A stretch of 64,000 nt of DNA from Streptomyces sp. AA1529 (lineage in GTDB: Bacteria > Actinomycetota > Actinomycetes > Streptomycetales > Streptomycetaceae): assembly GCF_000280905.1 (NCBI RefSeq), contig NZ_ALAP01000078.1:310001-374000 (forward strand), in the 5' to 3' direction. Shown in pieces: positions 28,834 through 39,112 of this stretch; within the stretch, counting starts at the first letter, position 1, and each line of letters starts with the position of its first letter. The position numbers were made by a program, and so were the translations under genes. The notes under the pieces were generated by a model. The model did not search any database and was not told where the DNA came from. It worked only from the letters and a program-made list of their open reading frames with translations.

Positions 28834-29592
28834 ATGGTCATGGCGACGGATATCCGCACCCCCACTCCGCAGCGGCCCCGGACCGGCTCGGCCGCCCCGC
28901 CGGGGCCGGGCCCCCGGCGGGGCCGGCTGCGCACCCTGTGGGGCTCGACGATCGGCAAGAAGGCGGTCATGGCGGTCACCGGACTGCTGATGCTGGCCTA
29001 TCTGCTCGTCCACATGTTCGCGAACCTGAAGGTCTTCTTCGGCCCCGAGGACATGAACGGCTACGCACACTGGCTGCGCACCCTGGGTGAGCCGCTGCTG
29101 CGGTACGGCTGGTTCCTGTGGATCGCACGGGCCGTCCTGCTCGCGGCCGTCGTCCTGCACGGCGTGAGCGCCTACCAGCTCAGCCGGCGCGACCTCGCCG
29201 CCCGGCCGGTCGGATACCGGCACCGCAGGCGCGGCAGCAGCTACGCGACCCGCACCATGCGCTGGGGCGGGATCATCCTGGCCCTGTTCCTCGTCTGGCA
29301 CGTGCTCGACCTGACGACCGGCACCGTCAACCCGCGCGGCCAGGAAGGCCACCCGTACGAGAACATCGTGGCCGCGTTCCGCACCTGGTACGCGAACGTC
29401 ATCTACCTCGTCGCCATGCTCGCCGTCGGGCTGCACATCCGGCACGGCTTCTGGAGCGCGGCGCAGACCCTCGGGGTGACCCGGCCCGGCACCGGGCGCC
29501 TGCTCAGAGCCGGGGCGACCGTGCTCGCGGCGGCCATCACCGCCGGATTCGTCTCCGTACCCATCGGCGTCATGACCGGAGTGGTGAACTGA
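28834..29592 (+). CDS. sdhC: Succinate dehydrogenase cytochrome b subunit
   Basis: A 252-aa membrane anchor with five helices, of the single-subunit diheme type (cytochrome b558 family). Histidines in LLVHMFANLKVF, AVVLHGVSAYQ, FLVWHVLDLTTG and GLHIRHGFWSA are candidate heme ligands. It receives electrons from SdhB and reduces menaquinone. Starts are ATG 28834 or 28840; the second follows TACCGT by eight bases and may be leaderless. First gene of sdhCAB. Confidence 0.92.
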   Translation: MVMATDIRTPTPQRPRTGSAAPPGPGPRRGRLRTLWGSTIGKKAVMAVTGLLMLAYLLVHMFANLKVFFGPEDMNGYAHWLRTLGEPLLRYGWFLWIARAVLLAAVVLHGVSAYQLSRRDLAARPVGYRHRRRGSSYATRTMRWGGIILALFLVWHVLDLTTGTVNPRGQEGHPYENIVAAFRTWYANVIYLVAMLAVGLHIRHGFWSAAQTLGVTRPGTGRLLRAGATVLAAAITAGFVSVPIGVMTGVVN

Positions 29593-29593
29593 C

Positions 29594-31608
<2,015 letters not shown>

Positions 31609-31612
<4 letters not shown>

Positions 31613-32349
31613 ACCTCACCCTCCGGATCTGGCGGCAGCCGGATGCCGAGTCGCCCGGCGACATGCGCACGTACGAGGTCGAGGACATCTCCCCCGACAT
31701 GTCCTTCCTGGAGATGCTCGACACCCTCAACGAGACGCTGCTGACCCGCGGCGAGGAACCCGTCGCCTTCGACCACGACTGCCGCGAGGGCATCTGCGGC
31801 GCCTGCGGGATGGTCATCAACGGCGCGGCCCACGGCCCCGAACGCACCACCACCTGCCAGCTGCACATGCGGCACTTCGCCGACGGCGACACCGTCGACG
31901 TCGAACCCTGGCGCGCCGCGGCCTTCCCCGTCGTACGGGACCTGGTCGTCGACCGGTCCGCGTTCGACCGGGTGATCGGCGCGGGCGGCTACATCACCGC
32001 GCCCACCGGCGCGGCGCCCGAGGCCCACGCGACGGCCGTGCCCAAGCCCGCCGCCGACGCGGCGTTCACCCACGCCGAGTGCATCGGCTGCGGCGCCTGC
32101 GTGGCAGCCTGCCCGAACGGGTCGGCCATGCTGTTCACCTCCGCCAAGGTCAACCACCTCGCCGCGCTGCCGCAGGGAGCGCCCGAGCGGGAGACCCGGG
32201 TGCTCGACATGGTCGCGCAGATGGACGCCGAGGGCTTCGGCGGCTGCACCCTGACCGGCGAGTGCGCCACGGCCTGCCCCAAGGGCATCCCGATGCCGTC
32301 CATCGCCGCGATGAACCGGGAGTATTTGCGGGCGACGGCGAAGAGATAG
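31609..32349 (+). CDS. sdhB: Succinate dehydrogenase iron-sulfur subunit
   Basis: A 246-aa subunit carrying electrons from FAD to the membrane hemes. The N-terminal ferredoxin domain binds a 2Fe-2S cluster (DCREGICGACGMVI, Cys58, 63, 66 and Cys83). The C-terminal domain has two cysteine clusters: CIGCGACVAACPNGS and CTLTGECATACPKGIP. It ends MNREYLRATAKR. Just after the stop is a run of eight C then seven G (32350-32364), a possible hairpin. Confidence 0.95.
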
Positions 32350-32517
32350 CCCCCCCCGGGGGGGAGGGGCGGCGCCGCGGCGGGTGGCGCCGGGCGCCTC
32401 GGGTCACCGGGCCGGACGCCCGGGTGCCGGGGCCGGACGTCCGCGCCGATGCCGGGGCCGGTGCCCGCGCCGATGCCGGGGAGCCGGGCGGCCCGCCGCA
32501 CCCTCTACAGTGACCCG

Positions 32518-33258
32518 ATGTCCCCCAACCGGCTCCTCGACCAGCGCCCCACCCTGCCCGAACTGGCCCGGCAGGCACTCTCGTCCGTCCAGCACGGCTA
32601 CGACCTGCTGGCGCCGAAGTTCGACCACACCGCCTACCGGACACCGGAGAAGGTGCTGGACGCGACCGCCCGGGCCCTCGGCGGCCACGGCCCCTTCGCC
32701 GACGGGCTCGACCTGTGCTGCGGCACCGGCGCCGGCCTGCGGGTGCTGGAGGAGGTGTGCACCGGCCGGGCGGTGGGCGCCGACTTCAGCACGGGCATGC
32801 TGGCGGAGGCCAGGTTCGCGTACGCCACCGCCCCGCACCCCGCCCCGCACTGGGTGCGGGGTGACGCGCACGCCCTGCCGTTCCGCGACGGCACCTTCGA
32901 TCTGGTGGCCAGCTTCGGCGCGTTCGGCCACTTCCTGCCCGCCGAGCGCCCGCACCTCTTCGGCCAGGTGCACCGGGTGCTGCGGGCCGGCGGCACCTTC
33001 GCGTTCCCGATGGCGGCGCCGCCGCGCCCGGGCACCGCCGCGTACTGGTCGCTGCTCGGGTTCGACGCGGCGATGCGGGTGCGCAACACCGTGTGGCGGC
33101 CGCCCTTCGTCATGTACTACCGCACCTGGCCGCTCGGCGACGTCCGGCGGGACTTGGAGGCGGCGGGCTTCGACGTAACGCTGGAGCCCCTCGCGGAGCT
33201 GGGCCGCCGCGACGACGGCGCCCCGCGCTGCCGGCTGGTCCTGGCCAGAAAGCGCTGA
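32518..33258 (+). CDS. Class I SAM-dependent methyltransferase
   Basis: A 246-aa protein of the Methyltransf_11/25 type. SAM motif I is GLDLCCGTGAGLRVLEE, followed by VGADFSTGML (motif II acidic residue) and RGDAHALPFRDGTFDLVASFGAFGH, then EVHRVLRAGG-type motif (QVHRVLRAGGTFAF). Substrate unknown. ATG at 32518 follows TACAGT (32506-32511) by six bases with no ribosome site, so it is probably leaderless; a start at 32449 would add 23 atypical residues. Convergent with the next gene, 4 bases away. Confidence 0.85.
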   Translation: MSPNRLLDQRPTLPELARQALSSVQHGYDLLAPKFDHTAYRTPEKVLDATARALGGHGPFADGLDLCCGTGAGLRVLEEVCTGRAVGADFSTGMLAEARFAYATAPHPAPHWVRGDAHALPFRDGTFDLVASFGAFGHFLPAERPHLFGQVHRVLRAGGTFAFPMAAPPRPGTAAYWSLLGFDAAMRVRNTVWRPPFVMYYRTWPLGDVRRDLEAAGFDVTLEPLAELGRRDDGAPRCRLVLARKR

Positions 33259-33262
33259 GCGC

Positions 33263-33625
33263 CTACCCGCGCCGCACGGGCCTGCGCAGCAGCATGCCGC
33301 CGATCGCGACCAGCGCCGGGAAGCCGCCCTTGGGCATGGCCGCGGTCCCCACCGCACCGACACCGGCCAGCACCGCGCCCGCGGCACGCTGTGCGGCGAC
33401 GTCGCCGTGCTCCTCCGCCGAGCGGAGCAACCGGCCGCCCACCCACAGGGCGGGCGCCGCCGCCATGAACCAGAAGGCCGCCGCCCGGTCGCCGCGCTCG
33501 GGCACGGAGTCGACCACACCACGGCGGGCCAGCTCCGCCAGCGCCTCCCGGTGGACCATCGCACCGATGGCACCGTGGCCGACCGCGACGGCCTGGAGGA
33601 GACGTCCCGCTGAAGGTCGATTCAT
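33263..33625 (-). CDS. DUF6463-like small membrane protein
   Basis: A 120-aa protein with about four hydrophobic segments. The family-type text is GRLLQAVAVGHGAIGAMVHR, GVVDSVPERGDRAAAFWFMA and PKGGFPALVAIGGMLL. Function unknown. ATG at 33625 follows TACGAT by seven bases and lacks a ribosome site. Confidence 0.72.
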   Translation of the reverse strand: MNRPSAGRLLQAVAVGHGAIGAMVHREALAELARRGVVDSVPERGDRAAAFWFMAAAPALWVGGRLLRSAEEHGDVAAQRAAGAVLAGVGAVGTAAMPKGGFPALVAIGGMLLRRPVRRG

Positions 33626-33791
33626 ACCGCCGATCGTAGTCCCGGCAGCACGGAGACCGGCGTCATTCGAGCACTTGGACGGATCACTCCCGGATCGCTC
33701 GCCGCGCCGTGCCGCCGGCACCCCGTCCCGGCGCGCGAGTTCGCGGAGCCGGCCGTCAGCGGGCCGTGTGCGGGGGCCACGGGCGTGGCAC

Positions 33792-34250
33792 ATGTCGTTC
33801 ATGGGGTCGATCGAGCGCGACAGCGAGTCCGTCCGGTACATCCGGTTCCAATCGCCGCACCGGAACAGCCGAGGCCATTTCACCGGCGTTTTCGGTCTCG
33901 TCAACAATCTGGCGAGGGAGGGCAGGCTCTCGGAGGAACAAGAAGCCTTCCGCCGCCGCAACAACCGGTGGTACGACGCCGCGTATCCCAACCCCTCGAC
34001 CGTCGACCCCGACATCTACGACGACGACATCAACCCCGGCGCGGCGGCGTGGTTCAAGCCGTCGGCCACTCATCTCCTCGACCGTGTCCCCGGCTATCTG
34101 GAGATTCTGTCCGCGCACGGCATCGACTGCCGGGCTCTGCGTTCCGTCGGCCCGGGACGGGTCGTCTACGAGGACGCCGCACAGATCGTGGTCGTGCCAC
34201 ACGCCCCGGAAGCGGCGACCGCCCGCGAGAGCACCGCCGACCGGAAGTGA
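33792..34250 (+). CDS. Hypothetical protein
   Basis: A 152-aa soluble, charged protein I do not recognise. It is rich in Arg, Asp and Asn with FTGVFGLVNNLAREGRLSEE, RRRNNRWYDAAYPNPSTVDP, a segment PGAAAWFKPSATHLLDRVPG and a final strand-like VVYEDAAQIVVVPHAP. Coding bias is good. ATG 33792 or 33801; no clear ribosome site precedes either. The wording suggests a conserved actinobacterial protein, perhaps immunity-like, but there is no direct evidence. Confidence 0.6.
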   Translation: MSFMGSIERDSESVRYIRFQSPHRNSRGHFTGVFGLVNNLAREGRLSEEQEAFRRRNNRWYDAAYPNPSTVDPDIYDDDINPGAAAWFKPSATHLLDRVPGYLEILSAHGIDCRALRSVGPGRVVYEDAAQIVVVPHAPEAATARESTADRK

Positions 34251-34387
34251 CGCGGCAGGCGCACCGGCCACGCGTCGGGTGTCACCGGTCCGGGCGTGGG
34301 CACCGGGGTGAGTCGACGGGCCCGAGTCGGGGGCCCTGCACTGTTTTCGCTCAGGAGGGAGACCCGCGCCTGGCCGGAGACCAGACG

Positions 34388-34861
34388 TCAGAAGGGGGAC
34401 CAATAGACCTTGTCCGGGTCCCGGTCAGCTCTTTCGACGTATTCGTCGAACCCCATCTCGCCGAGGGAGAGCAGCATATGCACGTCCCCGACCGCTGCGG
34501 GCTCCAGGCGGAAAGCGTCCTCCGCCGACGCGGAGCCTTCGGTGGCGTCGCGGGCGGGATGAGCGTCCGGATCGAGGTCGACCGCCAGCATGGCGAAGTG
34601 CGAGTGGCGAACGGCGGTGGAGTCGACGACGAAGACATGGCCGGCCGGCGTGGCCGCCCGCACCGCCGCCCGCACCTCTCCTGTCGTCGCGCCGGACCAG
34701 GCCGGATCGTCCACGAGGTGCACGCGGGCTTCGTGCTCGTCGTCCTCACCCCACGGTTGCCTCAGTTCTGCCACTATGGCCCGCCATCTGGATTCGTCCT
34801 CGTAGCTGGTCCGCACGACGAGTGCTGCCTCCGCGTCGTGGTCACCGATCACCGGTCTCAT
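34388..34861 (-). CDS. DUF6924 domain protein
   Basis: A 157-aa acidic protein. The DUF6924 pattern can be followed from ALVVRTSYEDESRWRAIVAE through EARVHLVDDPAWSG, GHVFVVDSTAVRHSHFAMLA, and VGDVHMLLSLGEMGFDEYVE. The ATG at 34861 has GGGGGAG upstream and overlaps a TGA in another frame (ATGA). The same frame is open upstream without any stop into a DUF6461 domain, so the protein may be made alone, as a fusion, or both. Function unknown; both DUFs occur in small streptomycete gene clusters. Confidence 0.75.
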   Translation of the reverse strand: MRPVIGDHDAEAALVVRTSYEDESRWRAIVAELRQPWGEDDEHEARVHLVDDPAWSGATTGEVRAAVRAATPAGHVFVVDSTAVRHSHFAMLAVDLDPDAHPARDATEGSASAEDAFRLEPAAVGDVHMLLSLGEMGFDEYVERADRDPDKVYWSPF

Positions 34862-35028
34862 TCCCGCTCCCCCACCTCGGGCCTGTTCGAGACGTACCGC
34901 AGCACGCTGCCGAGACTGCTCAACCACTCGTGGATCTTCGGCAGGAAAAAGCGGTCCCAGATATCGGCCCAGTGGTCGCGACGGCGGCGGATCCGCCAGC
35001 GGCGGATACTCAAGGGGTGGGTCCGCAT
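34858..35028 (-). CDS. 56-codon frame between DUF6461 and DUF6924 (small gene or displaced DUF6461 tail)
   Basis: Read from ATG 35028 it gives MRTHPLSIRRWRIRRRRDHW, then ADIWDRFFLPKIHEWLSSLG, ending RPEVGERE. About nine in ten third positions are G or C, whereas the DUF6461/DUF6924 frame across the same bases is near one half, so this is the real coding frame here. The TGA overlaps the DUF6924 ATG. The sequence is basic then amphipathic. It is either an independent 56-aa gene or the original C-terminus of the DUF6461 protein displaced by a frameshift near 35040. The ribosome site is weak. Confidence 0.55.
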   Translation of the reverse strand: MRTHPLSIRRWRIRRRRDHWADIWDRFFLPKIHEWLSSLGSVLRYVSNRPEVGERE

Positions 35029-35599
35029 GCTCCAGTGTTCGCCGGTCGTCGACGGGTACCACGGCAGTCGACAGTGCGCCCCGCAGCATCTCCTGCGTGA
35101 GGGGGTTCCCGATGTAGTTGGCGATCACCGTCAAGGCAGCTTCCACGCCGCGGCAACCAGCCACCGTCAGCCCCAGAACTTCCCCGAAAAAATCACGCTC
35201 ACTCGAACCACGGTTCCCTGAATCATCGCCGGGTTCGAAAGATTCGACGACTCGGCCGTCAACTATATAGACGAATCCTGAGAGCCCCTTCGCGTTGAGG
35301 AACAGAAGGATGGTTTCCGTGGCTTTCGAAAGAGGGGCGAGAATTCCGTCAAGACAACCGATGGAACTGTCGAACTCGACGGCGAAGGCCCAGTCGCCCA
35401 GCTTACCGACCAACACTTCGTCCAGCCGACGACCGGATTCCCCAGCACCCCCGATGACATCCCCTTCTTCATCGAGGGGCGACACCTGTCCGGCACCCCT
35501 TCTCGCACCGTATATTTCGATGACTTCCTCCTGGGTGCGCCCCCGCGAAAACGTAACGCAGAACCACTCGCTTTGAGCCAGGCTCCAGGACTCCGACAC
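34858..35599 (-). CDS. DUF6461 domain protein, frame-shifted relative to its natural end
   Basis: GTG at 35599 with AAGGAG nine bases upstream gives MSESWSLAQSEWFCVTFSRG, the DUF6461 beginning. The domain continues through KLGDWAFAVEFDSSIGCLDG, ILLFLNAKGLSGFVYIVDGR and VIANYIGNPLTQEMLRGALS. Good coding bias holds to about 35040; after that this frame has poor bias but no stop until the DUF6924 stop at 34388. The literal product would be a 403-aa DUF6461-linker-DUF6924 fusion. With one base removed near 35040 it would end at 34858, overlapping DUF6924 in normal operon fashion. G+C here is lower than around it. Confidence 0.65.
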
Positions 35600-35952
35600 G
35601 TCGGGGATCTCCTTCGCACGCAGAGGACAATGACGCAACCACACTCTTGAGGATGATTTCTCTTCCGGCGGCACCGGCGCAAGACGCAGCGGCTCGACAA
35701 CGACCACCACCCGTCCGGCAGCAGCCACTTCAGGGCCTTCGAGCGGACTTCGTTCCGTGCTCCGGGTGCCGTCGCAGGAGTACGACGCAGTCGGTGGCCC
35801 GGCTCCAGTCGCCCACCGTGCGCGCGGCTTCGCGGTCGCGCTCCAGACCGGTTCGTGCTGCCCAAACTGACGGCCTACCATCAACTACAGGCCGCAGCGC
35901 CCTCCCAGACGGAATCCGTCGCCATGATCGATCAGTTACGAAAGGGCTCGCC
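35600..35952. other. 353-base stretch with no supported gene
   Basis: Frames on the minus strand show coding-like bias in short pieces (for example TVGDWSRATDCVVLLRRHPE near 35750-35850) but switch frame and end quickly, so this may be a gene remnant. A palindrome GACGGA-A-TCCGTC (35908-35920) lies 32 bases upstream of the DUF397 gene and could be an operator. Confidence 0.4.
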
Positions 35953-36162
35953 GTGACGACCGAAACCCCTCGCTGGCTCACGTCCTCCTACAGCAACAAC
36001 GGCGGCGCCTGCGTGGAGGTCGCCACCAACCTCGCCGCCAGCCACGGCACCGTTCCCGTCCGGGACTCCAAGAACCCCGCGGGTCCGGTGCTGGACCTGA
36101 CCACCGAGGCGTTCTCCACCTTCGTGACGGGCATCAAGAGCGGAGACCTCGGCACCGCCTGA
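35953..36162 (+). CDS. DUF397 domain protein
   Basis: A 69-aa protein. DUF397 features: RWLTSSYSNNGGACVEVATN, VPVRDSKNPAGPVL and a terminal FVTGIKSG. GTG at 35953 with AAAGGG upstream. In Streptomyces this domain is normally encoded beside an XRE-type regulator with a DUF5753 domain (BldB/WhiJ-related systems). No such regulator is next to it here. Confidence 0.88.
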   Translation: MTTETPRWLTSSYSNNGGACVEVATNLAASHGTVPVRDSKNPAGPVLDLTTEAFSTFVTGIKSGDLGTA

Positions 36163-36243
36163 CCGACGGGGCGGGTACCGGTTCGGAGATGCTCCCTTCG
36201 CGTCCACCGACGGAACCCCGACACGGGCCAAGAGCCGGCGGCG

Positions 36244-36456
36244 TCACAGGATCTCCTCGCCGAAGAGATCGGCCAGCTCCTCCGCGTCATCCCCGGCCCC
36301 TGCGCGCCAGGCCCGGAGAACCGGCGTCGCGTCGCGCAGTTGCCGGGCTCCGAGCGCGTACTCGACATGGCCCGAGAGGTCGCCGCCCGAGGCGGCTCGG
36401 GCGTGGGCGAGGAGATCGGCAGGCAGGCTGACGGTGATGCGCGTACGGGGCCTCAT
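36244..36456 (-). CDS. Ribbon-helix-helix antitoxin-like protein
   Basis: A 70-aa protein starting MRPRTRITVSLPADLLAHAR: the RITVSLP strand and following helices are the ribbon-helix-helix DNA-binding fold of CopG/VapB-like antitoxins. The C-terminus (AEELADLFGEEIL) is acidic, as in toxin-binding tails. ATG at 36456. No toxin-sized gene (PIN, MazF or similar) flanks it, so it is an orphan or a simple repressor. Confidence 0.7.
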   Translation of the reverse strand: MRPRTRITVSLPADLLAHARAASGGDLSGHVEYALGARQLRDATPVLRAWRAGAGDDAEELADLFGEEIL

Positions 36457-36505
36457 ACGAAAGCGAGCATAGCCCCGTCCATCCCCGCGGCGCCGGGAAA
36501 GGGTG

Positions 36506-37789
36506 TCAGGTGTCCCCTTCGGTGCCCGGCGTGTCGCACAGGGCGTGGTCGACGAGGTCGCCGGCGGCCTTCTCCTGCCGGAGCGCGTTGTCGGGCGAGT
36601 CTGCCAGGGCGGTGGACATCGAGACGGTGACGGTGCGGCTGCCGTCGTCGGTGGCGCCGTTCAGGGTGATGTAGCCGCCGTCGCCGCCCTCGTGGCTCCA
36701 GTAGCTGCCGCCGCAGGACAGCGGGCGGTTGACCAGACCGAGCCCGTACCGGCCACCCGGCCAGAACCGCTGGGTCCCCTCGTCGACCTCGACAGTGTCC
36801 TGCATCTCGGCCAGCCGTGCCTGCGGCAGCAGATCGCCGCCGAGCAGGGCCCGGAAGAAGCGGTTGACGTCCGCCGCGGTGGACACGTAGTTGCCGGGGG
36901 CGGGAAGGATCACCCTGGTGACGTCGACCCGGTCGCCGGAGGGGAAGACCTGGTAGCCGTGGGCGTGTGGACGGCGGATTCCGGGGGTGTCCGGCAGATA
37001 GGTGCGGTCCATGCCGAGCGGTTTCAGGATCCGGTCCTCCACCTCCCGGTGCCAGGGGCGGCCCGTGGCCTTCGCTATGACCATGTCGAGCAGCGCGTAG
37101 CCGGTGTTGGAGTAGCTCCACCCCTTGCCCGGCCGGAAGTCCGGGTGGTGCCGCATCGCCAGCGCGACGATCTGCCGGGGTGTGTAGGTGTCGTGGCGGC
37201 GCTCGGTGTATTGCTGCGGCGTGGTGTAGCCGGGGAGTTCGTCGTCGTGGATGCCGCTGGTGTGCTGGAGGAGGTGGCGGAGGGTGATGCGGCGTCCGTC
37301 GTTGCCGTTGCCGCGTACCAGGCCGGGCAGCCAGCGGTCGACCGTGTCGCCGAGAGACAACGTGCCCTCGTCGGCCAGTTGCAGGACGACGGTGGCCACA
37401 AGTGCCTTGCCGGTGCTGGCCATCCGGAAGTAGCCGTTGCGGGGTACCGGACGGTGCGAGCCCGCCTCGGCGGTGCCGCTGGTGGCGACCAGGTCCCGGC
37501 CGGGACCGGTGGTGCCCACCCGGGCCTGCACGCCGGTGATCCCGAGCGCCCGGATGGCGTCGGTGTCCCGGCGCAGGTCCTGCTGCCGGTATCCGGGAGC
37601 GGCTGTCTCCCGTGCGTCGGCGGACAGTGGGACGGCGACGGCCGCTCCGGCCATGACGAGAGTGGCGGCTGCGGCGGCCGGCCACCGTCTGCCGACACCG
37701 CGGCGCCGCCGACCGGGCCGGTCGGTCGCAGAGGAATGCGGAGAGGCATGTGAAGGGCGGGGCGCGGACCTCGGAGCCGTGAATCTCAT
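36506..37789 (-). CDS. Exported class C beta-lactamase/DD-peptidase-like hydrolase
   Basis: A 427-aa secreted serine hydrolase. Arg-rich N-terminus (RPGRRRRGVGRR) followed by a hydrophobic stretch ending VPLSADA. Motifs: S125-T-G-K128, Y226-S-N228, and SHEGGDGG as the third triad (H-x-G). This is the arrangement of D-Ala-D-Ala carboxypeptidases such as R61. ATG 37789 lies seven bases after TAGCGT, arguing for a leaderless start; GTG 37798 is an alternative. Divergent from a two-component system. A convergent or paralogous role with the hydrolase at 24717 is possible. Confidence 0.88.
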   Translation of the reverse strand: MRFTAPRSAPRPSHASPHSSATDRPGRRRRGVGRRWPAAAAATLVMAGAAVAVPLSADARETAAPGYRQQDLRRDTDAIRALGITGVQARVGTTGPGRDLVATSGTAEAGSHRPVPRNGYFRMASTGKALVATVVLQLADEGTLSLGDTVDRWLPGLVRGNGNDGRRITLRHLLQHTSGIHDDELPGYTTPQQYTERRHDTYTPRQIVALAMRHHPDFRPGKGWSYSNTGYALLDMVIAKATGRPWHREVEDRILKPLGMDRTYLPDTPGIRRPHAHGYQVFPSGDRVDVTRVILPAPGNYVSTAADVNRFFRALLGGDLLPQARLAEMQDTVEVDEGTQRFWPGGRYGLGLVNRPLSCGGSYWSHEGGDGGYITLNGATDDGSRTVTVSMSTALADSPDNALRQEKAAGDLVDHALCDTPGTEGDT

Positions 37790-37957
37790 ACCCGTCACGC
37801 TAGGCAGCCATCGACCGCGGAGCGTTACCGCGTACTCCCCGATGAAAGGTACAGCTGCCTGTAGTGCCGCGCACGTGCCCGGTGCCTAGGGTGCCTCACG
37901 TGAGCCCCGACGGGCCCACGCCCCGTACGGCCCGTACGACGGAGAAAGCGAAAACAG

Positions 37958-39112
37958 GTGCCTACCCTATTCGGCGCGGCCCGCACGCGTTGGCGCACGA
38001 CATGGCGCGGCGGGCGCTACTTGCTGGGCACTCTGGTGGCCGCGGCGGTGACGCTCGGCGCCGCACTGCCGCTGCTGTGCGTTGCGTCGCTGCTGCGGCC
38101 CTGGGCGGAGCGGCAGCGACGGCGTGCCGGGAGGCTGCTGGCAGAGCCGGTCGAGCCGCGCCCGCGCGCCGCCCGCCGGGACCTGGTGTGGCTCGTGACG
38201 CAGGTGGCCACCGGTCTGCCGGCCGGTGCGCTGGCCCTGCTCTGCCTGGGTTGCCTCGCCCTCACCCCCGTCGTCGCGGCGCTGTGGTGGGCCTTCCCGA
38301 CGGCGCCGTGGCTGCCGGTGGTCAGTTTTCCGCTCACCGACTGGGGGACCGCGCTGTCGCTGGGCCTGGTGAATCTGGTGTGCCTGGCGGTACTGACCGC
38401 CCTCCTCCTCCCGCCGCTCGCCCGCGCGCACGCCCGGTGCTGCCTGGCGGTCCTGGCGCCCTCGCCCGCGGAACGCCTGGTCGAGCGCGTCACCGAACTC
38501 ACCCGGACACGGACCGATGTCCTGCAGGCGCACAGCGCGGAGCTGCGCCGCATCGAACGCGATCTGCACGACGGCACCCAGGCCCGTCTCGTGGCCCTCG
38601 CGATGCGGCTCGCCGTGGCCGGTGAGAGCCTCGCCGACGACTCCGGCCCGGCCGCCGCCCTGGTGCGGCAGGCCCACGCCGAGACCGAGGAGGCGATGAC
38701 CGAGCTGCGCTCCGTCATCCGCACCATCTATCCCCCGGTCCTCGCCGACCAGGGCCTCTCCGGCGCGCTGAGCACCCTGGCCACCCGGGCCGGGGTGCCG
38801 ACCCGCCTCGACGTCGGTCCGCTCGGTGAGGTCCCCGCCGCGGTCGAGGCGGTCACCTACTTCGCCGTCACCGAGGCACTGGCGAACATCGCCCGGCACA
38901 GCAGCGCCACGCGTGCTGCCGTGCGGGTCGCCCGCAGCGGTGTGCTGCTCCGTGCGGAGATCTCCGACGACGGGACGGGCGGAGCGGAGGCCGCCCGGGG
39001 TTCCGGACTGGACGGAATCCGGCGCCGGGCCGCCGCGTTGGACGGCACCATGGAGATCAGCAGCCCGCCCGGCGGGCCTACAGCGCTCACCGTGGAGCTG
39101 CCGTGCGCGTAG
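37958..39112 (+). CDS. Two-component sensor histidine kinase (NarL/DesK type)
   Basis: A 384-aa membrane kinase. Four helices lie in the first 155 residues with short extracytoplasmic loops, followed by a dimerisation domain with the phospho-acceptor H204 in IERDLHDGTQARL and an ATP-binding domain with AVTEALANIARHSSAT and DDGTGG, GSGLDGIRRR. GTG 37958 with GGAG about 13 bases upstream. The stop overlaps the response regulator start by 10 bases. Signal unknown; small extracellular loops suggest sensing within the membrane. Confidence 0.9.
   Translation: MPTLFGAARTRWRTTWRGGRYLLGTLVAAAVTLGAALPLLCVASLLRPWAERQRRRAGRLLAEPVEPRPRAARRDLVWLVTQVATGLPAGALALLCLGCLALTPVVAALWWAFPTAPWLPVVSFPLTDWGTALSLGLVNLVCLAVLTALLLPPLARAHARCCLAVLAPSPAERLVERVTELTRTRTDVLQAHSAELRRIERDLHDGTQARLVALAMRLAVAGESLADDSGPAAALVRQAHAETEEAMTELRSVIRTIYPPVLADQGLSGALSTLATRAGVPTRLDVGPLGEVPAAVEAVTYFAVTEALANIARHSSATRAAVRVARSGVLLRAEISDDGTGGAEAARGSGLDGIRRRAAALDGTMEISSPPGGPTALTVELPCA

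Noticed and set aside
32350..32364. C8/G7 run after sdhB as a phase-variation tract
   Set aside because: It is downstream of the stop codon and outside any promoter; more likely part of a terminator hairpin.
35730..35981. 83-codon minus-strand frame upstream of the DUF6461 gene
   Set aside because: Coding bias is only partial, no ribosome site or family match, and the bias shifts frame near its end; kept only as a possible remnant.
36244..36456. Complete toxin-antitoxin module
   Set aside because: Only the RHH protein is present; neighbours are DUF397 and a serine hydrolase, neither a toxin family.
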